Part shown: in pieces, positions 1 through 8,528 of the stretch
How the letters are laid out: every line of letters starts with the position of its first letter
How positions within the stretch are numbered: position 1 is the first letter of the stretch
Source: Pseudomonadota bacterium
GTDB lineage: Bacteria > Pseudomonadota > Gammaproteobacteria > Nitrosococcales > Methylophagaceae
Direction of reading: 5' to 3'
Length of the DNA: 64,000 nucleotides
Assembly (NCBI GenBank): GCA_030576275.1
Contig: JALIBN010000003.1
Location: 21,087 to 85,086, forward strand
Program-made: the position numbers and the translations under genes
Notes under the pieces: model-generated
The model's database searches: none
Told to the model about the DNA's origin: nothing
The model's input: only the letters and a program-made list of their open reading frames with translations

Positions 1-147
1 TATGTGCCGACGGTGGGGTGTATGAACTTATCCGCCTCAGTGAACGTACTGCTTTATGATCGATTGGTGAAAGCGGCTAATTATCATGCCAACAATGAAC
101 TCATCCGAAAAAATAGAGATACCAATAATCGCTTAAAAGTAGTTTAA
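1..147 (+). CDS. C-terminal end of a SpoU/TrmH-family RNA 2'-O-methyltransferase (partial)
   Basis: Only the last 48 codons are present; the reading frame is open from base 1 to a TAA at 145-147. The stretch VGCMNLSASVNVLLYDRL resembles the end of the knotted SPOUT methyltransferase domain, where a conserved SLN(V/L)S motif helps bind S-adenosylmethionine and is followed by a hydrophobic helix (compare TrmL and TrmH). Members 2'-O-methylate tRNA or rRNA in the cytoplasm. The tail after the helix is rich in Asn, Lys and Arg. The substrate cannot be told from this fragment. The 226 bases to the next gene hold no clear terminator. Confidence 0.6.
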   Translation, partial: YVPTVGCMNLSASVNVLLYDRLVKAANYHANNELIRKNRDTNNRLKVV

Positions 148-373
148 TTTTAGCTTAGCACTACTTCTGTCTAGTTAACGCGTTGTTCCATGTCTTGCTG
201 TGACTAGGTTGTTAGAACTGCCAGTGGACTAGTCATTACTGTAGTAACGTCATCATTATAGATTTATTGTAAATAGACAAAATCACGCTTTAAACATCAA
301 TATTCTATTAAATCGCACTATAAATTAGTCAACTATGACAAAATGGCACTGATGATTTTTTGTTTTGGGATTT

Positions 374-1288
374 ATGATGCCGCACACTGATATCACTGCT
401 ATTTTGCAGTCAATTAACACCATTATCCTGGGTAAACATCAGGTCACCAAGCTTGCATTAACCTGTTTACTAGCAAAGGGGCATTTACTGATCGAAGATG
501 TTCCTGGCGTAGCTAAAACAACGCTAGCCCATACGATTGCCAATACCTTAGGTTTAAAATTTCAGCGCATCCAATTTACCAGCGATATGTTACCGGCAGA
601 TATTTTGGGCGTATCGATTTTTGATCGTCAAACGAATACCTTTAACTTTCATCAAGGCCCTATATTTACTCAATTAGTGCTTGCAGATGAAGTTAATCGA
701 GCGACGCCACGTACCCAAAGTGCATTACTGGAAGCCATGGAAGAACGTCAAGTGAGTATTGAAGGTCAAACTTATCGATTGCCTGCTCCTTTTTTTGTCA
801 TTGCCACCCAGAATCCATCTACTCAAATTGGCACCTTTCCCCTGCCTGAATCTCAACTTGACCGCTTTTTAATGCGACTTAAAATTGGCTATCCTGATGC
901 TGAAGCAGAACGCGCCCTTTTATTGGGCCAAGATCGCCGTCAACTATTAGAACAACTGCAGGCAGTGATTAGTAGCGATACTTTAATCGAGTTACAAAAA
1001 GCCGCGAGCAACATTCATATTGCGCCTGCTTTGGTCGATTATGTGCAGAAACTATTAGCCCACACCCGTGAATCGGGTATTTTCCATTTTGGCTTATCAC
1101 CTCGAGCTGGCCTCGCTTTATTACATGCCGCACAATCATGGGCACTAATTTCAGGGCGACAACAAGTCCTGCCCGAAGATGTACAAGCAGTGTTCCCTAG
1201 CGTAGTCAACCATCGATTAAATGTTCGCGATGAACATTCACAAAGTAACGCTATAGAAGAACTACTTTCCGAAGTAGCCATCCCTTAG
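374..1288 (+). CDS. MoxR-family AAA+ ATPase
   Basis: This is a MoxR-type AAA+ ATPase, a chaperone-like family usually encoded beside DUF58 and transglutaminase-like proteins. Visible motifs are a Walker A-like GVAKTTL, Walker B LADEVNRA, the downstream ALLEAMEERQV segment and sensor 1 VIATQNP. The C-terminal part (LSPRAGLALL...) is the usual MoxR lid domain. Length of about 305 residues is normal. A TTG at 365 is in frame, but the paired ATGs at 374 and 377 are more likely starts; no strong ribosome site is visible. Six bases separate it from the DUF58 gene, so the two are co-transcribed. The client process is not known; MoxR/DUF58 sets have been tied to metalloprotein or envelope assembly. 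Confidence 0.9.
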   Translation: MMPHTDITAILQSINTIILGKHQVTKLALTCLLAKGHLLIEDVPGVAKTTLAHTIANTLGLKFQRIQFTSDMLPADILGVSIFDRQTNTFNFHQGPIFTQLVLADEVNRATPRTQSALLEAMEERQVSIEGQTYRLPAPFFVIATQNPSTQIGTFPLPESQLDRFLMRLKIGYPDAEAERALLLGQDRRQLLEQLQAVISSDTLIELQKAASNIHIAPALVDYVQKLLAHTRESGIFHFGLSPRAGLALLHAAQSWALISGRQQVLPEDVQAVFPSVVNHRLNVRDEHSQSNAIEELLSEVAIP

Positions 1289-1294
1289 TTATTA

Positions 1295-2263
1295 ATGATG
1301 CCCCATACTCTTAGCCAGCTTTATCATCGTTTTAATCAACTGCGTGGTCGACGAATATTTATCGTGCCGACTCGTTTTGGGTTTGCCTATGCCGGCTTTC
1401 TAATCTTAATCTTGCTAGGTGCGATAAATTACAGTAGTAGTCTAGGGCATGTTTTGTGCTTTTTGCTGGGAAGTTTAGGTTTAGTCGCCATGTTACATAC
1501 CTACCGAAACCTAGCTAAAATTGAACTTCACCATGCCTTTTCCGAACATGTATTTTGTGGGGAAAAAATTCATTTCACCGTGTTATTTGATAATCAATCT
1601 CACCATGATAGCTATCAATTAAACGTCGCCAGCAAACAAGTGCTGACACCAACATTTAATCCTTTTCGTCTATTCAAAGGCTATAGACATCATTACCTAA
1701 TACCTATGCTAAAAGCACAGCTGACGACCACTGTGTCGATAACCTTAGCCAGTGAACGGCGTGGTCGTCAGCCTTTAGGTCGTATTCGCATTGCCAGTCA
1801 GTTTCCGCTTGGCTTATACACTACGTGGAGCTATTTTAATACCAGTGCTTACGCCTTAGTTTACCCCAAACCTCTTGGAGGTTTACCTTTACCATCGGCT
1901 AATGATAATGGTCAACAGTCTAATCATCACAAACAAACGGGCGTCGATGACTTTTCTGGTTTCGATATCTATCGCTCAGGTGATCCTATTCATGCAATCG
2001 CATGGAAAGCCATGGCGCGTGATGATGTCATGAGAACTAAACAATTCACCAGCTATCAGGGTGGAAACGTGATGTTGTCATGGCAAGATGTCGCCCAACT
2101 TCGTGATACTGAAGCACGTTTATCACAACTCTGCCGCTGGATTTTACACGCTGAAGCGGCAGGCATGAATTACGGTTTAAGCTTAGCTACTACCGCCATC
2201 AATTATGGTCAAGGAGAACAGCATCGCCATCGATGTTTAAGTGCCTTAGCCCTTTATGAATAG
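1295..2263 (+). CDS. DUF58 domain membrane protein
   Basis: A 322-residue protein with two hydrophobic helices near the N terminus (about residues 27-70) followed by a long soluble part. The segment DDFSGFDIYRSGDPIHAIAWKAMAR at about 215-240 is the conserved DUF58 core (xxYxxGDxxxxIxWKxxAR). DUF58 proteins have a von Willebrand A-like fold and partner MoxR ATPases. The stop lies 8 bases inside the next gene, indicating translational coupling with the transglutaminase. Function is inferred from family and context only. Confidence 0.88.
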   Translation: MMPHTLSQLYHRFNQLRGRRIFIVPTRFGFAYAGFLILILLGAINYSSSLGHVLCFLLGSLGLVAMLHTYRNLAKIELHHAFSEHVFCGEKIHFTVLFDNQSHHDSYQLNVASKQVLTPTFNPFRLFKGYRHHYLIPMLKAQLTTTVSITLASERRGRQPLGRIRIASQFPLGLYTTWSYFNTSAYALVYPKPLGGLPLPSANDNGQQSNHHKQTGVDDFSGFDIYRSGDPIHAIAWKAMARDDVMRTKQFTSYQGGNVMLSWQDVAQLRDTEARLSQLCRWILHAEAAGMNYGLSLATTAINYGQGEQHRHRCLSALALYE

Positions 2264-4232
2264 CACTGTACCTACTAAGAACGCTCTATTATGGCTAATG
2301 TTAGGCTTAAGTCTTGCCGCTTTGCCTCATTTTAGTTATCAACCAATGTGGGTCTTCGTCATTTTTGCCAGTATGCTCGGTTGGCGTTGCATGGCGATCT
2401 GGCATGCCTGGCATTTGCCTTCAAAACAACATCGCCGGATGCAATGGCTACATCATAGTATTGCTGTCCTCGCCACAGTATTATTACTGACTAGCTATGG
2501 CAACCTAATTGGCCGTGATGCTGGAGTCGCACTGCTCACTGTAATGTTAGGACTCAAAGTAGTTGAGATACGATCGTCACGAGATTACTATCTCAGTTGC
2601 TTTTTAGGTTATTTTTTAGTTGTCACCAACTTCTTTTATTCACAAAGCATCCCTAACGCCACGTTGATGTTTATCGTTGTCACTATTCTGACAACCTGTC
2701 TCATCAGCTTAAATGATGCCAAACAAGCACTTAACAGTCGCTCACAATTTAAGTTAGCAAGCCAAATGTTATTGCAAGCCATCCCTCTGATGTTATTGCT
2801 CTTTGTGCTTTTCCCACGTATTTCCGGCCCATTATGGGGCTTACCTACTGATGCTCATAGTGCCACAACGGGCATTGATAACAACATGACACTGGGTAAA
2901 ATAAGTCAGCTTATTCAGTCTAATGAAATTGCTTTTAGGGTTAAATTTAATGGTCAACAACCGGCCCAATCAGAATTATATTGGCGTGGCCCTGTTTTAT
3001 GGCACAGCGATGGCGTGACATGGACAGAACTAGATAATGAAACAAAATCGGCAACCCTGCCAAACATTCTGAACCTAGGTACTACGTATAACTATACTGC
3101 AACATTAGAAGCGCATAATGCACGTTGGCTATTTGCACTTGATTTCCCCAACGCCTTACCCTTAGGCATCAAGGCTCATTTTACTCAAGATGGTCAATTA
3201 CTCAGCGATGACCCACTCCGCCAACGTCAACAATATGAGCTGAGTGCCCACACGCAATATCGCTTTAATGAGGACAATAATAGTTATCTTGCTGACGCCT
3301 TACAACTACCCAATAATCAACACCCACGGACACAGCAACTGGCTCAAAAATGGTTGCAACAAACACAACTGCCACTTGAGTTGGTGCAATTGGCATTAAC
3401 ACATTTTAATCAGCAGGACTTTTATTACACCCTGTCGCCGCCCCAATTATCTGGCGATACTATTGATACTTTTTTATTCGAAAGTCGCCGTGGATTTTGT
3501 GAACATTATGCGGCCAGTTTTACTATTTTAATGCGTGCTGCCGGCGTGCCAACAAGGATTGTAACTGGGTATCAAGGTGGAGAAATCAATCCAGTCGATG
3601 ATTTTTTAGTTATTCGCCAGCGTGATGCCCATGCTTGGACTGAAGTGTGGGTAAAGGGTCAGGGCTGGATTCGAATTGACCCAACGGCGGCCGTTGCTAA
3701 ACACAGAATAGACCAAGGTATGAATACCATTATGCCGCTCAATATGCGATCACCGCTGATGCTATCAAATAGCCGTCAACTCGCAGAACTCTGGCAAACA
3801 CTGCGCAATAATTGGGATGCGCTGGATAATTCATGGAACCAATGGATTTTAGCCTATGGTCCTGAACTACAGAAAGAATTTTTGTCCAAACTGGGTATGC
3901 CCAGTCCTAATTGGCAACAAATGGTAATTTGGCTAAGTGTTTCGCTCAGTATCATCTTACTACTTATTAGCTCACTTATTTTCTACCAACGTAAACGGCT
4001 TGCTCCAGTAATATTTCTATATCAAAAATTCTGCAACAAATTTGCTGTTAATCGTAAGGCTAGTGAAGGCCCTATCGATTTTGCTGATAGAGTAAAACAG
4101 CTTTACCCTAATAATTCAGCTGAAATAGATCGTATAAATAAGCTCTATATTAATTTGCATTATGGCAATAAATCAGTCTCAATAGATGATTTAAAACAAG
4201 CCATAAAGACGTTTAAGCCTCCTCGAATATGA
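2256..4232 (+). CDS. tgpA: TgpA-type transmembrane transglutaminase-like protein (DUF3488 + transglutaminase core)
   Basis: A 658-residue membrane protein resembling Pseudomonas TgpA. Several transmembrane helices fill the first 190 residues (DUF3488). A periplasmic transglutaminase core follows, with the catalytic triad visible as Cys in RRGFCEHYAASF (about 412-423), His in RDAHAWTEVWV and Asp in RIDPTAAV. One more transmembrane helix lies near 560-580, before a cytoplasmic C-terminal domain. The family acts on the periplasmic side of the inner membrane and is important for cell-envelope integrity in Pseudomonas; the substrate is unknown. It overlaps both neighbours, forming a MoxR-DUF58-TgpA operon with the DksA-like gene attached. 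Confidence 0.88.
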   Translation: MNSTVPTKNALLWLMLGLSLAALPHFSYQPMWVFVIFASMLGWRCMAIWHAWHLPSKQHRRMQWLHHSIAVLATVLLLTSYGNLIGRDAGVALLTVMLGLKVVEIRSSRDYYLSCFLGYFLVVTNFFYSQSIPNATLMFIVVTILTTCLISLNDAKQALNSRSQFKLASQMLLQAIPLMLLLFVLFPRISGPLWGLPTDAHSATTGIDNNMTLGKISQLIQSNEIAFRVKFNGQQPAQSELYWRGPVLWHSDGVTWTELDNETKSATLPNILNLGTTYNYTATLEAHNARWLFALDFPNALPLGIKAHFTQDGQLLSDDPLRQRQQYELSAHTQYRFNEDNNSYLADALQLPNNQHPRTQQLAQKWLQQTQLPLELVQLALTHFNQQDFYYTLSPPQLSGDTIDTFLFESRRGFCEHYAASFTILMRAAGVPTRIVTGYQGGEINPVDDFLVIRQRDAHAWTEVWVKGQGWIRIDPTAAVAKHRIDQGMNTIMPLNMRSPLMLSNSRQLAELWQTLRNNWDALDNSWNQWILAYGPELQKEFLSKLGMPSPNWQQMVIWLSVSLSIILLLISSLIFYQRKRLAPVIFLYQKFCNKFAVNRKASEGPIDFADRVKQLYPNNSAEIDRINKLYINLHYGNKSVSIDDLKQAIKTFKPPRI

Positions 4233-4573
4233 ATAACAATGACCTTCAAAAATTCAAACAGTTGCTCGAAACTCAGCGCGGTGAGTTAATGAATTCTCAA
4301 CAAATGGCGCAGAGTTCAACTGGAACGGTTGAACTTGATCAGGCGAGTGTGGGTCGTGTTTCAAGGATGGATGCTATGCAATCACAAGCAATGGCCATTG
4401 AAACATCGCGACTACGACAGCAACAACTCAGAAAGGTATCAACGGCACTAGCTCTAATAGCATCGGGGGATTATGGTTATTGCAGCGTCTGTGATGAAGA
4501 CATCAACCTTAAACGCTTGGCAATTGATCCTGCATCAACGATGTGTGTACCCTGCGCTTCAAAACAAGAATAG
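4229..4573 (+). CDS. DksA/TraR-family zinc-finger protein
   Basis: A 114-residue protein with a coiled-coil first half (residues 1-75, rich in Gln, Leu and Arg) and a C-terminal four-cysteine zinc finger, CSVCDEDI...CVPC. This is the TraR/DksA architecture, but shorter than DksA (about 150 residues), closer to TraR/YbiI-type proteins. DksA homologues enter the RNA polymerase secondary channel; the acidic tip residues that would confirm activity are not obvious here. Its ATG overlaps the tgpA stop (ATGA), so it is the last gene of the MoxR-DUF58-TgpA operon. Confidence 0.85.
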   Translation: MNNNDLQKFKQLLETQRGELMNSQQMAQSSTGTVELDQASVGRVSRMDAMQSQAMAIETSRLRQQQLRKVSTALALIASGDYGYCSVCDEDINLKRLAIDPASTMCVPCASKQE

Positions 4574-4583
4574 TAAACCGTCC

Positions 4584-4606
4584 TTCCCGAATTCATTTAT
4601 CGGGAA
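4584..4606 (+). terminator. Possible intrinsic terminator after the tgpA/dksA-like operon
   Basis: A 7-bp perfect inverted repeat (TTCCCGA / TCGGGAA) with a 9-base loop sits 11 bases after the dksA-like stop. The downstream tract TCTTATAG is only weakly U-rich, so termination efficiency is uncertain. Confidence 0.4.
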
Positions 4607-4646
4607 TCTTATAGTGAAGTCAGCCTAGTTTAGGTTAAAATAAGCC

Positions 4647-5384
4647 ATGACAAATACTAATCCTCTTTTCGAACGTACCCATATTTTAATCGGTGATGCC
4701 GGCATCGAACGCCTACAACAAAGCCATGTCTTTCTGGCAGGCATGGGTGGCGTTGGCTCTTTCACTGCCGAAGCATTAGCACGAATGGGCGTCGGTCAAA
4801 TTACAATCGTTGATCACGATGTGGTATCGGCATCAAATATTAATCGCCAATTGGTTGCATTAAACTCCACTGTCGGCGAACTTAAAGTCGAGGTCATGGC
4901 AAAACGGATTTATGATATAAATCCAGCGTGTAAAGTGAATATTATTACCGAATTTTTATCGCCGACTACTATCCCAGATGTTATTACATTGGAATATGAT
5001 GTCATCATTGACGCCATCGATAGCATGAGTAGCAAAACTCAATTAATGGCCACAGCATGGCGCAAAAACTTACCCATTTTTGCCAGCATGGGCGCGGGAG
5101 GAAAACTCGATCCAACGCTAATCCGCACAGGTGACATCATGGATACATCAATGTGCAAACTTGCAAAACAATTGCGAGGTCACCTACGACGAAATGGTGT
5201 AGGTCGTGGCATTCAAACAGTGTATTCCATCGAGTCACCACAACCCGCATTACCACCAGAAGCCGTGGCACATGGCCGACCACGAGCAGTCAATGGCACC
5301 ATGAGTTATATGCCTTCCATCTTTGGCTTAACCCTCGCAGGTATGGTGAGTAATCATATTATTGGTAATGCACGGCGTGTCTGA
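4647..5384 (+). CDS. tcdA: tRNA threonylcarbamoyladenosine dehydratase TcdA
   Basis: An E1-like/ThiF-fold enzyme of 245 residues that catalyses ATP-dependent cyclisation of t6A37 in ANN-decoding tRNAs to ct6A. The nucleotide-binding loop GMGGVGSFTAEALARMGVG is at residues 30-48, followed by the acidic strand VDHD and the NINRQL segment. Length and order match E. coli TcdA (CsdL). Start ATG at 4647. The next gene begins inside its 3' end, so the two are probably co-transcribed. Confidence 0.92.
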   Translation: MTNTNPLFERTHILIGDAGIERLQQSHVFLAGMGGVGSFTAEALARMGVGQITIVDHDVVSASNINRQLVALNSTVGELKVEVMAKRIYDINPACKVNIITEFLSPTTIPDVITLEYDVIIDAIDSMSSKTQLMATAWRKNLPIFASMGAGGKLDPTLIRTGDIMDTSMCKLAKQLRGHLRRNGVGRGIQTVYSIESPQPALPPEAVAHGRPRAVNGTMSYMPSIFGLTLAGMVSNHIIGNARRV

Positions 5385-5901
5385 TCAGATTTCAGCTCCT
5401 GCCGCTGATTCTGTTAACGTTTTAAATTGTAACCAATATCGTCAGCAACAACTCACCGAGTTACTTAAACCTTATGGCATTGAAATTGAACTCGTTGAAG
5501 AGCATGAAGCTATTCAAGGCAGTTTTTTTGGTGAACGAGAAGCAGGCTTAATTGGTAATAAACTTTACCTTCGTCACGATACGCCAATACATTCAGCCTT
5601 ACATGAAGCTGGTCACTACATTTGCATGGATCCTGCAAGACGAGAGAAACTCGATACCAATGCTGAAGGTGATTATGATGAAGAAAATGGCGTGTGTTTT
5701 TTGCAAATACTGCTGGCTGAGCACTTAACCGATGTCGGCAGAGAACGCATGATGATCGACATGGATAGCTGGGGTTATACCTTCAGATTAGGCTCAGCTA
5801 AAGCATGGTTTGAACACGATGCAGAAGATGCCCAACAATGGCTAATCGAACACCAAATAATTACTGCTAATCAAAAGCCCACTTGGCAATTTAGACAATA
5901 A
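5368..5901 (+). CDS. Uncharacterised protein with HEAGH (HExxH-type) motif
   Basis: A protein of about 177 residues that I do not recognise as a named family. ATG 5368 is preferred over an in-frame TTG at 5362; it overlaps the tcdA end by 17 bases. Residues 79-83 read HEAGH, matching the HExxH zinc-ligand/catalytic signature of gluzincin-type metallopeptidases, preceded by IHSAL and followed by YICMDP. Many Asp and Glu residues downstream could supply a third ligand. No signal peptide or membrane segment is visible, so it should be cytoplasmic. A small metallopeptidase-like role is possible but unproven. Confidence 0.7.
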   Translation: MHGVSDQISAPAADSVNVLNCNQYRQQQLTELLKPYGIEIELVEEHEAIQGSFFGEREAGLIGNKLYLRHDTPIHSALHEAGHYICMDPARREKLDTNAEGDYDEENGVCFLQILLAEHLTDVGRERMMIDMDSWGYTFRLGSAKAWFEHDAEDAQQWLIEHQIITANQKPTWQFRQ

Positions 5902-6247
5902 TAACACCTTGAAAATATCAGTCATTTTCATAATCAGTGCTTAATCCGACCGACTATTGATAACGTTTTTTATCTAAATAAAAGTCATCTTTACATGCTT
6001 TATTCATAATATAGGTAATAACGACTTGCCCCCAGCGAGGCATAAAACGACAGTCTGTTGTACATAACCGCAATAGTGAATATTCATATAATGCTATATG
6101 AATCAGCATATTTTAAAAGTTGCTTAATCATTTTCAGAAGCATAGAGTCGAGATATCTATATGCATGACAAGGGATTTATATCGTCGTTAATAACAAAGT
6201 TAATCATCCAAAAAAATAAGCAACATTCATTCAATCTTTAAGGAATT
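5902..6247. other. 346-base intergenic region with a small inverted repeat
   Basis: No open frame or RNA gene is evident. The one structure seen is a perfect 9-bp inverted repeat ATTCATATA-ATGC-TATATGAAT at 6082-6103, about 145 bases upstream of the next gene. It could be an operator or a weak hairpin; it has no T-tract. Confidence 0.5.
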
Positions 6248-6724
6248 ATGATGCGTAAACGAATTATCAATCCCGTTGAACAAGACAATTTTCATCCCGA
6301 ACGTGACTGGCTAGATATTGAAAATATCGCAATAGTAGAGGTGACCTCGGAAGATACCGATTATCCAGTTGAATCGGCACTTCTGTCTGCTAAAGTTTCG
6401 GGATGGCGGGCATCGGACTCAGGAAAACAGACCATTCGTTTGATCTTTGATCATCCTCAACAGCTTGAGTGGATTAAGCTAGGGTTTGAAGAGTTGGCAG
6501 TGGAACGTACCCAAGAATATCTTTTACGTTGGTCGTCTGATAAGGGCGAGTCATACCAAGAAATCGTTCGACAACAATGGAACTTCAGCCCTGAAGGTTC
6601 TACAAGTCAAATTGAGGAATATCACCTACAGCTTTCTTCTGTGACCACGCTTGAACTGATCATTACGCCTGATATCGGTGAAAGAAATCGTGTGGCATCT
6701 TTAAAACAATTACGGCTGGCATAA
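6248..6724 (+). CDS. Uncharacterised protein, possible discoidin/galactose-binding-like beta-sandwich
   Basis: A 158-residue cytoplasmic-looking protein without signal peptide. The start is supported by AAGGA seven bases before ATG 6248. The alternating hydrophobic pattern with VSGWRASDSGKQTIRLIFD, then WIKLGFEE, then YLLRWSSDKGESY recalls the beta-strands of F5/8-type-C (galactose-binding-like) domains, which bind sugars, lipids or proteins. This is a fold guess from pattern, not a confirmed match. It stands alone between two intergenic gaps, so context gives no function. Confidence 0.65.
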   Translation: MMRKRIINPVEQDNFHPERDWLDIENIAIVEVTSEDTDYPVESALLSAKVSGWRASDSGKQTIRLIFDHPQQLEWIKLGFEELAVERTQEYLLRWSSDKGESYQEIVRQQWNFSPEGSTSQIEEYHLQLSSVTTLELIITPDIGERNRVASLKQLRLA

Positions 6725-6920
6725 CAGATAATTTATATTTTTTTCCGTGAGCATGATTATAACGAGTGGTTATCGCCTGTAATTTTTGTAATTCAAACAC
6801 TCGCCATCTAGCCAATATTATTATAATATCAAACTTATAATGTGTAATTTTTTATACACTTATCGTTATGAACCCTAGTTTATTTGATATTAAAATTAAT
6901 CATCTTAAAGGAAAAACGTT

Positions 6921-7319
6921 ATGAGTTTTGTAAGTGAATTTAAAAGCTTTGCTATGAAAGGTAACGTCGTTGATATGGCGGTTGGTATTATCATCGGCGT
7001 TGCATTTGGTAAAATAGTGGCTTCCTTAGTTAGAGATGTCATCATGCCGCCAATCGGTGTCTTAGTAGGTGGTGTTGATTTTTCAGAGCTCGCATATATT
7101 ATTCAAGAGGCACAAGGTGAAGCCGTTGCTGTTGCAATAAACTACGGTTTATTCATTCAATCAATCGTTGATTTTCTTATTGTGGCTTTTGCGATTTTCA
7201 TGGCTATTAAGGTAATGAACTCGCTTAAAAAGAAAGAAGAAGCTGCTCCGGCGGCACCAGCTAAACCATCAACTGAAGTGGTTTTGCTAACAGAAATAAG
7301 AGATCTACTTAAACGCTAA
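6921..7319 (+). CDS. mscL: Large-conductance mechanosensitive channel MscL
   Basis: A 132-residue homopentameric inner-membrane channel that opens under membrane tension on hypo-osmotic shock. The N-terminal amphipathic helix ([20 protein letters not shown]), TM1 with the Gly/Ala pore-constriction pattern ([17 protein letters not shown]), a short periplasmic loop and TM2 ([20 protein letters not shown]) are all visible. The C-terminal helix carries the typical KKKEE charged cluster. Length is normal. AAAGGA before the ATG gives a good ribosome site. Monocistronic. Confidence 0.97.
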   Translation: MSFVSEFKSFAMKGNVVDMAVGIIIGVAFGKIVASLVRDVIMPPIGVLVGGVDFSELAYIIQEAQGEAVAVAINYGLFIQSIVDFLIVAFAIFMAIKVMNSLKKKEEAAPAAPAKPSTEVVLLTEIRDLLKR

Positions 7320-7341
7320 ACTACTTAATATTTAGTAAGAA

Positions 7342-7751
7342 AAAGCTCATGATAAACTATCTGAAATTGGAGGTGTAGGCGAAGCGTACTCGCAAAATTG
7401 ACAGATGCGTGTACTACATATCAATTGAGAACTTATTAGAAAGTTGCTGTGAAAAAAAGGCCGTAAAGAATTAGCTGAAAAAACAGGCATCAGTGAAAAT
7501 CTTGTGCTAAATTGGGTTAGCCGTGCAGACCTAGCAAGAATTAAGGGGGTAAGCACCCAATATGCAGATGTTCTTAAATGTGCTTGCCTCGATACTGTGC
7601 CTGAGTTGGCTCAACGGAATGCCGAAAATCTAAACGCTAAGATGCTTGAAGTAAATGAAGAAAAAACCTTGTTCGTCAGGTGCCATCGACATCTCAAGTA
7701 GAAGCTTGGATAACACAAGCAAAACTGTCACCTCGTGTGATTAATCATTAA
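7342..7751 (+). pseudogene. DUF4332 (helix-hairpin-helix) protein gene, multiply frameshifted
   Basis: Reading across three frames reconstructs one continuous small DUF4332-like protein. It starts KLSEIGGVGEAYSQ, continues KLTDACTT, then IENLLESCCE, then KGRKELAEKTGISENLVLNW and RIKGVSTQYADVLK, and ends VPSTSQVEAWITQA up to a TAA at 7749-7751. At least four 1-2 base changes break it, near 7395, 7420, 7455 and 7670; three are apparent single-A losses in A-runs. No start codon is left in the first frame, since the expected initiator position reads AAA. DUF4332 proteins are small helix-hairpin-helix proteins of unknown role. Because the lesions sit in homopolymers, sequencing error must be excluded. 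Confidence 0.8.
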
Positions 7752-7776
7752 ACTATATTGAATCGGCTTAAATCAT

Positions 7777-7810
7777 GAACTCTCGCTTCTATTTATAGGG
7801 GCGAGAGCTC
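7777..7810. terminator. Inverted repeat between the pseudogene and the MCE operon
   Basis: GAACTCTCGC (7777-7786) pairs with GCGAGAGCTC (7801-7810) with one mismatch and a 14-base loop. It is followed on the plus strand by CTTTAAG...ATTTTT, a weak T-tract. It probably ends transcription of the rightward unit. Confidence 0.45.
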
Positions 7811-7883
7811 TTTAAGTTGATTTTTCGATAAAGACTTACAGCCTTTAATTCATCAAGACAGTGTGTTCCATTGCTAGCTAAGC

Positions 7884-8528
7884 TTATTTTTCAGGTAAGT
7901 TTGTAATCTGTTGCTCTAACCACGCTTGTAAAGCTACCGCCACTAATTGACTAGCCTGATTAATGGCAATGGTCGCATGCTTGGCATTGTTTTGATCCGC
8001 GGTCACTTCTTTTGTAAATTGCGTTGTGGATAAAAGTGTTTTGTCATTCTGATTAATCAAATAAAATATAATAGATACGACGCCTGTTGAACTGGCATCA
8101 TTAGCGTGAATATGATGACTAAAATCGACTAATGTCGCTTCTAGTAATAGGTTGGCATCTGCTCTTGAACCGACAGGAATAACAGCAGAAATGTGCTGAC
8201 TTTGAGCAAGAGATTGTTGTAGATAGTTAGCTATTAATTTACTCGGGTTATCACTCCAGCGACTATAGGCATAACTATTAAAACCATAGTCAGAATCTCT
8301 GTAAATAATGGCTGTATTTAATAAACCTTGTGGACTACGTATCGGCGATAAAGCAAGTATCACCGCCTTAGAACCTTTTAGTTCCGAAGGTGTTGTAGTC
8401 AGATCCATCTGTTGCGAAAGTGTATAGACATCAATTTCTGGACTTGGCGTTGGTGAAATCACACTACACCCTGACAGCCAAACTGAAGTGAGAATTACCC
8501 ATAAAAGAAACGGTTTATTTTTCACCAT
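7884..8528 (-). CDS. PqiC-like ABC-type transport auxiliary lipoprotein
   Basis: A 214-residue lipoprotein: the signal peptide (LLWVILTSVWLSGC) ends in a lipobox LSGC with lipidated Cys about residue 21. The mature part has the DUF330/PqiC pattern VYTLSQQ, then an ILALSPIRSPQGLL region and a YSRWSDNPSKLIANYLQQSL segment. PqiC-type lipoproteins sit at the outer membrane and associate with MCE proteins to form trans-envelope lipid-transfer bridges. It is the last gene of a four-gene operon and overlaps the MCE gene by 14 bases. Confidence 0.85.
   Translation of the reverse strand: MVKNKPFLLWVILTSVWLSGCSVISPTPSPEIDVYTLSQQMDLTTTPSELKGSKAVILALSPIRSPQGLLNTAIIYRDSDYGFNSYAYSRWSDNPSKLIANYLQQSLAQSQHISAVIPVGSRADANLLLEATLVDFSHHIHANDASSTGVVSIIFYLINQNDKTLLSTTQFTKEVTADQNNAKHATIAINQASQLVAVALQAWLEQQITNLPEK

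Noticed and set aside
343..362. TGGCAC upstream of the MoxR gene, resembling the -24 box of a sigma-54 promoter
   Set aside because: The required GC of the -12 box is absent at the right spacing.
365..373. TTG start for the MoxR ATPase
   Set aside because: Adds three residues with no homology; ATG at 374 or 377 follows at once.
5902..6247. Search for a tRNA or small RNA in this gap
   Set aside because: No cloverleaf, CCA end or GC-rich structure; only a short AT-rich palindrome without a T-tract.
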